From NCBI GenBank assembly GCA_020064725.1, contig JAGTWJ010000019.1, positions 3,596,001-3,660,000 on the forward strand: DNA of 64,000 nt, written 5' to 3'. Of the stretch, positions 36,344 through 47,465 are shown one piece after another (position 1 is the stretch's first letter; every line of letters begins with the position of its first letter). Made by a program: the position numbers and the translations under genes. Source of the DNA: Drechslerella dactyloides (Eukaryota; Ascomycota; Orbiliomycetes; Orbiliales; Orbiliaceae). The notes below the pieces were generated by a model. It had not been told where the DNA came from. It saw only the letters and a program-made list of their open reading frames with translations, and ran no database searches.

Positions 36344-38844
36344 CTACTCGGCCAGCGGCATCGCGTCAACCGCGTTCCCGAGCGACTTCCAGTTGTCCGC
36401 GTACAGCTCCGCGTACTTGATCCGCTCCTGCGCCCAGTCCTGGTGCAGCCTGCCATCATAAATAAAAGTCGTTAGCACCGCACACGGCTGGTTTCTCGTG
36501 TATATAAAAGAAAGAAAAAAAACTCACCTGGAAACATGGTACTGGCTGCCCTGGAAGAACACCAGCTCGTCCCTCACGCACTCCTTGATCAGCACGCCGC
36601 GCGCCCGCTGCCGCACAATGCTCTCCCGGTCCGCGACGATGCTCTGCTCCATCTTCTCCATCTCGCCAGGCTTCACCTGCTCCGCAGGCTTGAGTCGCGT
36701 AACCTTGAGCTTCTCCTCCGTCGTGCGGATCCGCTTCTCAAGGTAAGGGATGTTGTCACCGGCGTATTTATCCTTCCGCTCGAACAGCTCGCGCATGCTG
36801 ACCAGCGCGTCGCGGAGGCGCTTGAGGTCCTCCAGCACGCCCGCGTCCCACGCCTTGATCTCGTCCTCCATGATGTTCTGCGCCGTGTTCATGTGGCGCG
36901 CAACGGAGATCAGGCCGTCGTTCAGCGGCGCTATTTCCGACGTGTCGAGCTTGTAGGTTGCCTCCGTCGTGTCCGTGAGGGACTCGATCGCCTGCGAGAA
37001 GCGGCGGTAGTCGGCTGCCACCCCTTCGTGGCGCTTCTCGATCCGCTCGAGCAGGTTGCAGAGGCCGATGTACGTGTCTGCGGACCGTCGGATGCCCGCG
37101 CGCACGGTCTCGAAGGTCGATTCGAGGTCTGTGGGGAGGGAGTCCTCGAGGTGCGGGGGCAGCGGCTTGTCGACGAACTCCTCCTGGACGGAGATGGTCG
37201 CCTGTTTGCGCCAGACGGCGAGTTCCTGCGCTGGTATCAGTATCGTCCGTCGTTTGTATACATAGCGTATTGTGGGTGTTAGAACGTACGGTGGGGACGG
37301 TGAGGAACATTACGACGAGCGTCTCTTCCTTGAGCACGGGATGGCGCACTAGCGAGTTCGCGAACCGCGCCAGCCCGCGCCGTCGACGCTCGATAAACGC
37401 CGTATCAGCGGACAAATAATGCCCATTAACTACACACCCATCATTAGCCCTATTTACCCCCCCATCGACGCCATTCACACAAGGAAAGGTACGCACCGGC
37501 CAGCCGCTTCGGCGGGAGCAGTGGCAGTTGTCTAAACGGATACCGTTTCTGCAGACACTCCAACAGCCACACAAAGTCGCTGTACCGCCGGATCACTCGC
37601 GACCCCCTCCGCGAGCTCGCAACCTGGTAATTCCGGTGCTGGAACATAAACATTCCCTCCTTATCCGGCAGCGCCGTCACAGTCACGATCTCCTCGCCGC
37701 GCCCTCCGATTATGCCGCTGCCGCCTGCAGCGCCCCTGATGCTGCCGTACGTCGGCCGCAGGCTGCTGCCTGCCACGGAGGAAGCGTCGTTCTGCACCTC
37801 GCCAAAGCCCCCCGGCGTGCCCGCTGGCACGCCCCAGGCGTTGCCCATCGTCGGCGCGCGAGTGATGCGGAGGGCGGCCTGCAGGTCGTCCGTGTCGGTC
37901 TGCACGGGCGTGTAGGACGGCCGCGAGGGCGGCAGGGACGGAGTCTCGAGGGAGCCGACGTCCGGGGCGTCCGGGTAGGAGGAGGGAACGGCGGAGGCGC
38001 CGTTGGTCTTGGTAACGACCGGCCCGTGGTTGTGGCCGGCGTGCAGCTCGGGACTGCCCCAGGGGTCGTCCTGGCTGGCGGCGGAGGTCATCTCGGGTTC
38101 TTGCGGCTGCGGTATCGGTATCAGCGGTGGTAACTGCGGTGGAGGCGTCGAGGAGCGCTGGCGCGGCGGTTCAGGCTCCGGCGGCGGTGTCGACGGGGCG
38201 ATGGACGGTATCGGCAGGTCTGTTTGGGCCAGCGGGCATTCTCGTCAGCTTGGGACACACGACACGACAATCACAACCGTAAACGCAGCATCACCGCAAT
38301 CATATCACGAAAAATCCGGTCGAGACGGAGAAAGAGGGCTCCACGAACTCCGCTTGCGGTCGTCCACAGCATCAAACCCGAGATCCTCCTCGCCCTCCTC
38401 CGCAAGCCCCACCAGCGCCAGAAACACGCTGAACGCCTCCCGACGGACCATGCTGCCGTCCTCGCGGTTGCGGCCCGCCACGAGCTCCAGAATACGGTCC
38501 CAGTCCGCCTCGCGCACCCGCGACGCCGCCAGCAGACCTTCCAGCCGGCCGACGGTCACGGGCCCGTTCTCCTCGGCCAGCTCGTTGTACAGCGACAGGT
38601 ACTCGTCCGGCACGGCCGCGCCGCGCATCACGCTCCTGACCATGTCGGAGGTGCTGCCGCTGCGCTTGGCGCGCGGCGTGAACGTCCACGGATCGTTGGC
38701 CGGGAGGCCGTCGTCGAAGAGCGAGGAGCGGACGCCGGCGACGTTCTGCGGCGAGCTGTTGCCGCCGTCGTCGTCCGCGAAGAGGGACGAGCGCAGCCCG
38801 GCCGGCCGTGGTGGCGGGTCATCCTCGGAGCCGAAGAGCGACAT
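36344..38844 (-). CDS. mvp1: Sorting nexin Mvp1 (SNX8-like, PX-BAR)
   Basis: This endosomal PX-BAR protein forms recycling tubules and acts in vacuolar protein sorting. There are five exons: 38349-38844, 37497-38219, 37290-37429, 36528-37225 and 36344-36449 (introns 129, 67, 64 and 78 bp), giving 720 aa. The start MSLFGSEDDPP with repeated SSLFADDD/SSLFDDG motifs is typical of fungal Mvp1. An EH-like N-terminal region (VPDEYLSLYNELAEENGPV...FSVFLALVGLAEEGEE) follows. A Pro-rich linker leads to the PX domain from about residue 338, with RRYSDF at 376-381 and LPPKRLAVNG. The BAR helices contain TDTTEATYKLDTSEIAPLND, and the C-terminus reads LHQDWAQERIKYAELYADNW. The first donor is a weak GTTCGT, but it restores DDRKRN-LPIPSIAPS in phase. 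The call is firm. Confidence 0.9.
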
Positions 38845-39996
38845 CGTCTGATACCGCTGCACTGCTTGTTGTCTATCCGGCCGTATCGTATCGTAGTAGT
38901 ATATTGCAGTGATTTATATCGCGGGGCGGCAGCAGCTCGTAGACGGACGGACGGTCTGCGTAACGTAACGAAACGAAACGCTGGAGGGCCGGGAGAACGT
39001 ATGTAAAGGTAAACCGTAAGGCCCGCGGTGGAGATGGCGGGCTCCAGCGACCAGCCAGAAACTCCGCACCGAGGCACGAGGGCCACTTCTCCCTCTCTCG
39101 CTTGGGGCGGATACGAGCACCAGAAACGCCGTTTGTCCACGGCGCCCGTCGTGGGAAAGCAGAAGTCGCCCGTTCGAGTTCGACGCCCCTGCAGCCGTTG
39201 CGTGGAGGTGTACGTATGTGCGTCGTCGACGGTGGGAAGTTTAATCGCGACTGACGTAAAGGTTATGCGGACGGCGTACAAAGTGCAGGTGCGAGTCCAG
39301 CCAAGTCGAAGGGATCGAGAGAGAAAGAAAGGAAGAAGGGATTCAAAAGAAAGAGAACTAAACGATCAAAGGTAGGAGGAAAGGAATGAGAGCTGGAACC
39401 AACCTCAGGTTAATGCGCATACACGTGGTCACCGCGGCTTCAATGCAAGCTGATAACGATGGATGGATGTTGGTGAAATAGAATTCCCACCCCAGCCAGC
39501 CGGTCTAGCTAGATCTCGGGATGCCAGAGGAATGAAGCTGCCGGGGCCTGCGTAACGATCGATCGCGAGCTGGCCTGGCGCAGAGACGGAAACGACAAAC
39601 GCCCGGCGAGAGCAAACGTAGATTCAAAAGTGGAGGTGAGGAGAAGAGAGGAAGAATGCGATCGTGGATGCCTGCGCCCGGCGCGCAGTTCTGTTTATCT
39701 CCACTGGCGACAATTCCATCAAGTCGCTATTATGTAAGGCCGGTCTTGCATGTTCGTTTCAAATAAGAAGCAGAGTATCGTACAGAACGGCACCTGCAGC
39801 TCCCGCGCTCGGAACCGCATCCCGGCCCGTCGTCAGAGACATGACATAAAAACACCATCTCGCCATGAACATTATTATCAACGTAAGTATTATCTCCACA
39901 CAAAAAAACCTCCTCTTCTCGTCTCTTCTCTTTCTTCGAAGCCTCTCGCTCGTCTCTTTTTCGTTCGTAAAAAATATATCCGATATCCCGTATCCA
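38845..39996. other. Spacer, MVP1 promoter and EDC3 3' side
   Basis: Mixed composition with a purine-rich patch at 39310-39400. No gene, tRNA or repeat was recognised. Confidence 0.5.
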
Positions 39997-42974
39997 TCAC
40001 AGAATATACTCGATCGCAGAAACCCACTCCGCCCCAAACTCAACACCATGGCGCCGCCGGCTCCCGTACTTCCTCCACGCCGTGTTCGGAATCCCAATGT
40101 CGACCACATGCAGATTCCACCCCGCTCCCACCGTCTGCAGCGCCGCCCTCACCCCCGTCTTCGGCGCCCCCATGCACACCACAAACTTCGCCTTGATGTA
40201 AAACGGCTCCGCGTCGTCCAGCGTCGTCACCTCTCCTATCAACAAGTTAGCCCGCCCGCTCCCAAATATATGTCTTGAGCAATGAATCCGCAGCATCATA
40301 GATATTACCTGTCTGGCCGTCAATGCCGGAAGGCACGTCGACGCTCATAATATAAGCCTTGCTCGTGTTCGCAAACTTGACCAGCTCAAACAGCGACGCC
40401 TGGTCCGGCCGACGCAGGTCCTCAAAGGCAACATGCATCCCCAGCAGCCCGTCGATGATGAGCTCCGGCGGCGCGTCCAGCGACTGCAGCCGGTACGACA
40501 GCTCGTTCCAGTGCGCGAGTCTACCGCCAGCATTCCGAAAGATCTGTATCTGTCGCCTCAAGTGCTACAAAGAAGAACCCCTCGTCAGCTATCACTATCT
40601 CCAAGATCTCTAAAAATGTCTTCATTCGTGAACTCACGTCGAGTAGCTCTTCTTCACGCTCCAGCCCGAGCACGCAAATCAGCACCCGCACATGATGGTT
40701 CTTCAGATGACGTCCCGCAGCAACGGCCCTCGCCCCGCTCTTATTGTTCCCCGCAAAGACAAGCGCGACAGGCAGCGAGTTGTGATTGCTGCTATGCAAT
40801 CGCCTCCCGAACGCCTGGATCGCAACCTGCGCGATGCCCCTCCCCGCATTCTCCGTCATCATGTCGTCCGTCAATCCCAAATCCACCTCTGCAATCCTCT
40901 CCACGTCCAGCATTTGCAACGGCGACACCACCGGACACGGCCGCGACGACGTTTTGAGCCTCAGGATCGGCTTGGCCTTCGCATCGCTACTGTTAGTCAG
41001 CTGCTCGCCCTTGCCGCCTCCCGAACCAATTCCGCTCGATATGTTGGGCGAGATCCTCCCGGAGACATTCACGCTCGCCTTGCGCAGTAGCTTAGACGTT
41101 GCGCCGTGGCGACTCGGTCGTGTCATCCCGCGTCTGGAACTGCGTCCGCTTCCTCCGTCTTCTTCATCATCCGACGAGCTGGACGGAATCTCAGACCCCT
41201 TTTTCAGGAACGAGTTGTCGTTCCACGTCTCGCGATCGGCCAGCGGCGTGTCGTTTGCGTAGGTTCCAAGCACATTCTCCGAATTCTTGAAATTCTTGCG
41301 GATGGACGGGACGCCAGCCTCTCCAGCATTCTGCGCTCGCTTGTTAAAAGAGACGAGTCTGTCTTCAGCTGCCGTGGTGTCCTCCGCCTCGATCTGTGAA
41401 AAGACTGTCTTCTTGTCGAAGCGATCTAGATTTCCCTGGAAATCGAACTCGTGATCCTTAAAGTCGGTGACATCCTCCGTCGCCCAGCCGTCCTCGTCAC
41501 GGCCGGTACTATTCTGGTGCCTATGTCTGCGGCGGACAACTTGATGGTCACGTCCTCGCTGGTTCGACGAACTCGTGTAGCGGCCCTGCGGCTGTCGATT
41601 GCTAAAGCTGCTGGAATCGTAGTTGCGACGTCCGCTCCGGGTCTTACCCTCGTTGTTTCGTCGGCTTTGGCGGAATGACGCTTGACCGGGGTCGTCCGTT
41701 TCTTCAAAGGCGCTCGAGTCGACCGCGTCACCAAATTTAAGTTTCGAGAAGGATGAGGTCAACGCTGGGGTCGTGAACGGTGGCCGAGTGACCGTTGGAC
41801 TGACGCTGTTTTTTTGTGGTTGCTGTGATGGGGTGGCGGTGGGGGTGTTCCGAGCTTGAGTTGATCGACCGGAGGGACGAATCTGTGGAGGCTGGAAAGC
41901 AGGCGTCGAGATAGGTGGCGCCGGGATAGGTGGCGCCGGGAAAGGTGGCGTGGCGACTGTTGGAGGGGTCGCTGTGGGAAATCTAGCTATCGGCGGTGCG
42001 TTTCGGCCGGGCTGAGGGGTGCCTGCGGGACCGGGCGGCCGCCCTACGGATACAATTGCGGGGTCCACAAAGGCCTTCTTCTTTGGCGGTGCGGGTATTG
42101 GTGGTGTCGTGACCATTGGTGGAACGGCTAGTCCGGAAGGTGGGAGAGGGGGGAATCCAGGCATATGCGGACCAGCCTGAGACGGCATTTGGGGCATTTG
42201 AGGCATCTGGGAGGGCAATTGGGAGGGCATCTGAGGCACTCGAGGTATCTGGGGCATCTGTGATATCTGAGGTTGCGTCTGTGGAGGAACCCCAGGCATC
42301 TGGGACATTTGAGGCTGCAGTTGAGGCGCGATCCCTGGGATCTGGGGAGCGAGCTGAGGCATCTGAGGCATCTGGGGCATCTGGGGCATTGGAGGCATCG
42401 GAGGGAGTATCTGAGACGGAACCCCAGCGGCTTGAGGAGCTGAGTGAGATGGCGCAGAGGCCGTCTGAGGCATCTGGCCGGGCGCCTGGCCGGGCATCTG
42501 GGGCATTTGAAGGGCCGCCGGGGAGCCCGCATGAGGGACCATTGGAGGTTGCGAGCCGAACGGGGCGCCTGGTGGGAGAGGCATTGGCTGAGCTGCACGT
42601 TGAGCGGACGGAGGAGGAGGAGGAGGAACTGCCGGCGCCGGCGCCGGCGCAGGGCCGCCTTTGTAACCATCCTCGAGCACTTCGACCTCCAAGACTCTGT
42701 GGCCTTCGATCCGGTAAGTTTGGTACGACCGGCGACTGTGGAGGTCGAATGCTGCAATTGGCGAATAAGACGTTAGTAGAAGTAGACCAAATTGGCTGCA
42801 AGAGCGCTAGCGAAGATTCGAGAAAGTAGAATCAATGGGGGGGTGGGGTTTACCATTTACGAGGACGAGGGTAGGCCCTTCGAGGCCCTCTTGTTGTTCG
42901 AGATCCTTGACGACGCCATGTATTATCTGGCCGTTGTCGAGGATCACGCTTACGGTGAGGCCGACGAAAGTCAT
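39997..42974 (-). CDS. edc3: Edc3 enhancer of mRNA decapping
   Basis: This P-body scaffold activates Dcp1-Dcp2 and binds Dhh1. There are four exons: 42854-42974, 40638-42751, 40309-40564 and 39997-40235 (introns 102, 73 and 73 bp), giving 909 aa. The N-terminal LSm domain is MTFVGLTVSVILDNGQIIHG...LVLVN plus AFDLHSRRSYQTYRIEGH after the first intron. Residues about 120-240 are a Met-Pro-Gln tract with many PQM triplets, followed by more Pro-rich disorder. The FDF motif that binds the DEAD-box helicase is HEFDFQGNLDRFDKKTVF near residues 470-500. The C-terminal YjeF-N (Rossmann) domain runs from about 648 (VSPLQMLDVERIAEVDLG, AGNNKSGARAVAAGRHL, VDVPSGIDGQTGEVTTLDDA). The call is certain; the disordered tract is longer than I expect for the family. 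Confidence 0.94.
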
Positions 42975-44064
42975 GGCTCCTCGGTCGTTGCTGCCGGGTG
43001 GACGGGCAGGCAGGAGGGTATTCGATAGCGTGTGCGCGTGTTTGTGTCTGCGGTGAAGCTAGATGATGATGACGGGATGAGCGAGGAGGATGTATGGACG
43101 GTGCGGTGTAGCGATCGAGGAGCTGACACGGGCGACAGCAGCGGTGGGAGACGCTCCGGAAGGGGCGGAGGACCGCAATGGCGGGAGAGCAGGAGCGGAG
43201 TCGATGGCGATCGCAGGGGACGATGGCGATGATGAAGCTGGTGATGAATTGGGATGATGAAGGGAGGTGGCAGAGGGAGCGGTTTAATTATTCGCCATTC
43301 ATTGTTAATTATCATGAAGCTGCAGCTCCACAACGAATCCCTGCACGCTCCCCGGAGTCTGGAGTCACCCCCGGATAGCTCCCCGGAGCACGTTTCTGTG
43401 TCTCCCCGTGCCCGGTGCCATCTTCCCGGGGAGGATGTTATCAATCCGCAACCGCCAGAAAAAATTGATATCGCGACAGAGAGCTCGACCGAACAATCTT
43501 CAACGTAAAAGCCGTCCGCATAGAACGCAGGGCGCCCTCGCCCGCTCGATCTCCGGCCGACATCATCCCTCTCCGACTCTCGCTCCTTCCGATGCGGACG
43601 GCACCAGCAGGCCGGCGACGGTGACGGCCAGCGACGAGCGACTGCAGACTGGCTGCATGTGGCGGGGATCTCGTCGGCTGGCAGTGGCGCCGGGCCCGCT
43701 GACCACGAGCGCGCGGACGTGTTGCAGCGCGTCGTCCAAACAACTGCGCCGCCAACTTGGCGCGACTCGCCCGTCCAGCTCGACGACCTCCTGCGATAAT
43801 CCACCGCCACCACCACCACCATCACCACCACGACAGACCGCTCGCGATCCTCCATCGACGGTCTCCGCTCGTCCCGCATCCGACCACCGATCGCCTAGTT
43901 GCGATAGCAAGACCGGCTTCGCCCGGACACGCGTTTCTCCCACTCCACCTTCCGATGACCAGCCGCGACGTCACCCCTTTCTAACACCCTCGCTACCACC
44001 CATACCGCTCCGAGCCCACCGGCCGACCAGGATCGTACGGCCCGACGAATACGCAAAGCTCATC
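42975..44064. promoter_or_regulatory. Divergent promoter EDC3 / PIF1, with an open in-frame PIF1 leader
   Basis: The two conserved start codons are about 1.1 kb apart. The half nearest PIF1 (43408-44064) has no stop in the PIF1 frame and holds in-frame ATGs at 43435 and 43657. It may therefore be coding (N-terminal extension) or 5' leader. Confidence 0.5.
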
Positions 44065-46617
44065 ATGGCATTCCGACTGTCCGCCAATGGCGCCAAACCA
44101 TCCTCCTCGAAGCAGGGGACTCTTACCTTCAGCAACAAGCCGCAGGCCATGTCTCGCGTCTCCAGACCCGGCCCAGGGAAGCTTCTCTCAGCATCCGGCG
44201 TGAACACACTGCAATCTCGAGCTCCCCCTCCTCCCCCTCCTCCCTCCAAGTCTCTCGCCCCCCAGCGCGTCCCGTCGTCGTCGCTCGGAAAACGGCATGC
44301 AAACTCTCAAGAGGCCCTCCGGCAGGCGATGCACTCAGAGAGCTCCTTCGCCGAGGTCCCCGTCAAGAACGATGACGACAAGCCGCCTCCCACGGCTACA
44401 GACTCGCTCAAGCAGGCTGTCCATTGGGAGGAAGATGCCTTCGAGTTCGACGACGACCTCGACGACCTCGTAGAGCTCGGCTTGGCTAGCACGACGACAG
44501 CAAAGCCTGCTGCAGCTGCCCCCGCGGCCCCGTCGACACCCGCTACCAATATCAAAACGGTAGCTTCCTCATCCTCCGCCAACGAGTGGAAGAAACAGTT
44601 CGCAATCTCGCCGGAAGTCTCGTCCAAGCCGCACAACGTCAAGGATATCGCAAACATCAGGAAACCATTACCCCAACAACCCAGCGAACCAGCTCAGAAG
44701 AAAAGACGAACATTACCATGGAAGGCGAAAGAAGAAGCGGAACAAAAGGCCAGGGAAGAGGCAGAGCTGGCCGCCATACTCCCCAAGCCCATCCAGGCTC
44801 CCGCACCCGTCAAGGCCGCCAAGCCGTCCTCATTCGACAAGTCCATCACCGGTATGATGGTCCCTAAGCCCGGTCTCAAAGGCATCATACAGCAGAAGAG
44901 AGCCTTGTCGGCGTCGAGTCTCGGCCAAAACACCCCGGGCATGCGTGGCTCCAAGCCGACCCAACACTACATGAGCCCGGAGCAGAGCCACGTCCTAGAC
45001 ATGGTCGTGAACGAGGGCAAGAGCGTCTTCTTCACCGGCTCGGCAGGTACAGGCAAGTCTGTGCTCCTGAGAGAAATCATCACGGCTCTTCGCAAGAAGC
45101 ACAAAACCTACGACTCCGTCGCCATCACGGCGTCCACCGGCCTTGCAGCATGCAACATCGGCGGTGTGACGCTGCACTCGTTCTCGGGCATCGGGCTCGG
45201 CAGAGACCCCGTTGAACAGCTCGTCAAAAAGATCCGAAGAGTGCCCAAATCCAAGCAGCGATGGCTGCGTACCAAAGTCCTCATCATCGACGAAATCAGC
45301 ATGGTCGACGCTGATCTCTTCGACAAGCTCGAGGGCGTCGCCAGGGTCCTGAAAAACAACGGCCGCCCCTTCGGCGGCATCCAGATCGTCGTCACCGGCG
45401 ACTTTTTCCAGCTGCCCCCCGTGCCGGACAACGGCCGCATGGCCAAGTTCGCCTTCGAGGCGAACACATGGAGCAACTGCGTCGACCACACCATCCTCCT
45501 CACCCACATCTTCAGACAGAAAGACCCCGTCTTCGCCGACATGCTTAACGAAATGCGGCTGGGCACGTTGAGTCCGCAGTCCATCGCAAACTTCAAGAAA
45601 CTGAGCCGCAAGCTCGAATTCGACGACGGCCTCGCCGCAACCGAACTCTTCCCCACGCGCAAGGAAGTCGACAGCGCGAACCTCCGGCAGCTGCTGCAGC
45701 TCGACACGCAGAAGGAGACCTACGACGCGCACGACGAGTCGGCAATGCTGCAGCAGGAGCAGCGGGACAAGCTGCTCTCGAACTGCATGGCGCCACGCAC
45801 GCTCGAACTGCGTATCGGCGCGCAAGTGATGCTTGTGAAAAACATGGACGAAACGCTCGTGAATGGGTCCCTTGGCCGCGTCGTCGCCTTTATGAGCGAG
45901 AAGACGTACGCGATGGTCCAGGAGGACACACCGGGCTTGGAGGACGTGTTGTTCAGCTCGCAGGGCGCCCTTGCGGAGTATGGCGAGTTGTCCAGCAGGC
46001 AGCGGGAGGTGTACGACCGGTATATGAACGAGCTGAACCGGGTCGGGACGACGAAAAAGTACCCGCTGGTGCAGTGGGCGATTGCGGACGGGACGCAGCG
46101 GCGCACGCTGATGCTGCCGGAAGCGTGGAAGTTCGAGCTGCCGACGGGCGAGGTGCAGGCGCAGCGGAAGCAGGTGCCGCTGATTCTAGCGTGGGCGCTA
46201 TCGATCCACAAGGCGCAGGGGCAGACGCTCGACCGTGTTAAGGTCGACTTGAACAAGGTTAGTAACCACCCTTTCCTTATCCGCTTGTTCACGAGTAGGT
46301 AACTAATCGAGGCGCATCAGGTATTCGAGAAGGGACAGGCATATGTGGCGCTCAGCCGCGCGACGACGCAGGAAGGACTGCAGGTGCTCAACTTTGACGC
46401 GAGGAAGGTGATGGCGCACGACAAGGTGCGGTCGTTCTACAAGAGCTTGAAATCAGCGGAAGACGCCGCGGCGTCGTCGGCGACGGCAAAGCAGACGGCG
46501 CCGAGCCGGAAGGCGGCGAAGGTGCAGGAAGTGGAGGACGAGTATCCGGACGACGACGAACTGGAGGAGCTGCATGCGCCGGCGAAGACCAAGTTGCGTA
46601 CGTTTGCGTTCTCGTAG
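44065..46617 (+). CDS. pif1: Pif1-family 5'-3' DNA helicase
   Basis: This SF1B helicase removes telomerase, unwinds G-quadruplexes and maintains mitochondrial DNA in yeast. Exon 1 is 44065-46257 and exon 2 is 46321-46617, with a 63-bp intron (GTTAGT...CATCAG, branch AACTAAT), giving 829 aa. Motif I is GSAGTGKS at residues 325-332; motif II (IIDEISM) starts at residue 407; motif III is VVTGDFFQLPPV; the end has LAWALSIHKAQGQTLDRVKVDL and AYVALSRATTQEGL. The N-terminus carries QGTLTFSNK (PIP-box-like) and a poly-Pro run. The chosen ATG has A at -3 and G at +4. Two upstream ATGs in the same frame (43435, 43657) would add 210 or 136 residues rich in Arg and Ser, as in a mitochondrial presequence. 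Family identity is certain; the start is open. Confidence 0.92.
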
Positions 46618-47201
46618 GTTGGATTATCACTGCTTTTATCATTGAATCTCTGCACTGGCGGCGCGATTGGCGGGCACGTTACTTTTTCATCATGGAGATT
46701 TGGTAGGCTACTGTTGTGGTTATGGTCATGTTGGTGAGCGGCGTTTAGAGGATGCTACTAGATATTGAATCAGGAGTGTCGACATGTGTACATAAAGGCG
46801 GTGTATATTACTTTTACTCTCAGGCTCTTTCTACATAACATGTTTATAAATTCCGCATCATAGCATTGTATAGCATAAAATCTATGACATGGATACAATA
46901 AGTCATGTAGCAGACAGGTAGATACAAAGAGCAGGCTTCTATATCAAACTATACCATAAAGCAAATTTAAAGCAAAGCTCTGCGACTGTATGCCCATTGC
47001 CAAACCAAGATTCATTTTTTGAAGAAAAGAACATGTATAACGAGTGTTCACCACCGCCGTTCCATCGGGCCGCGTTGCAACCGTTGCAATTTAACCGTCG
47101 CACATTCCCAGGCCATTCGAATATTCCACCTACCCATTGCAGGTGCAGGTGCACGCGGTATCATATTCGCAATTCAAGTAATGAATTGAATGAATAAAAT
47201 A
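46618..47201. other. Convergent 3' spacer
   Basis: This lies between the stop of PIF1 and that of the small membrane protein. It is AT-rich (46790-46990) and probably holds both 3' UTRs. No gene was seen. Confidence 0.5.
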
Positions 47202-47465
47202 TTACACCTTATCCTCAACGGAATCCGCATACCCGCTCTCAGCACCCGCATCCGACTCCTCCTCCATGAGCTTCTGCGCGACGGCCGGATCCGTCTCCCC
47301 CGCCTGCCGCGCCAGCCGGCGTCCGCGCCAGCTGGCGACCCGTTCGCGGAGCCAGTTTGCGAAGCGCTGCTTCAGACCTGAGACGACGAGGATGAGGTCG
47401 ATTGTGAGGAAGAATATTAGGAAGCACAGTGTGTGCATTACGAGGCTGGTTACCGTCCACTCCAT
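47202..47465 (-). CDS. Small single-pass membrane protein, 87 aa
   Basis: One exon, ATG to TAA. A hydrophobic helix covers about residues 4-29 (TVTSLVMHTLCFLIFFLTIDLILVV). An Arg-rich amphipathic stretch (LKQRFANWLRERVASWRGRRLARQ) follows, then an acidic tail (LMEEESDAGAESGYADSVEDKV). The charge pattern suggests a tail-exposed membrane protein. I do not recognise a family. The strand is supported by the sharp domain layout and by the lack of any better frame here, but there is no homology evidence. Confidence 0.6.
   Translation of the reverse strand: MEWTVTSLVMHTLCFLIFFLTIDLILVVSGLKQRFANWLRERVASWRGRRLARQAGETDPAVAQKLMEEESDAGAESGYADSVEDKV

Noticed and set aside
42116..42829. 237-codon plus-strand frame with EASE/GASEAL-type repeats
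   Set aside because: It is the mirror of the Met-Pro-Gln tract of EDC3. The repeats come from the same DNA repeat read backwards.
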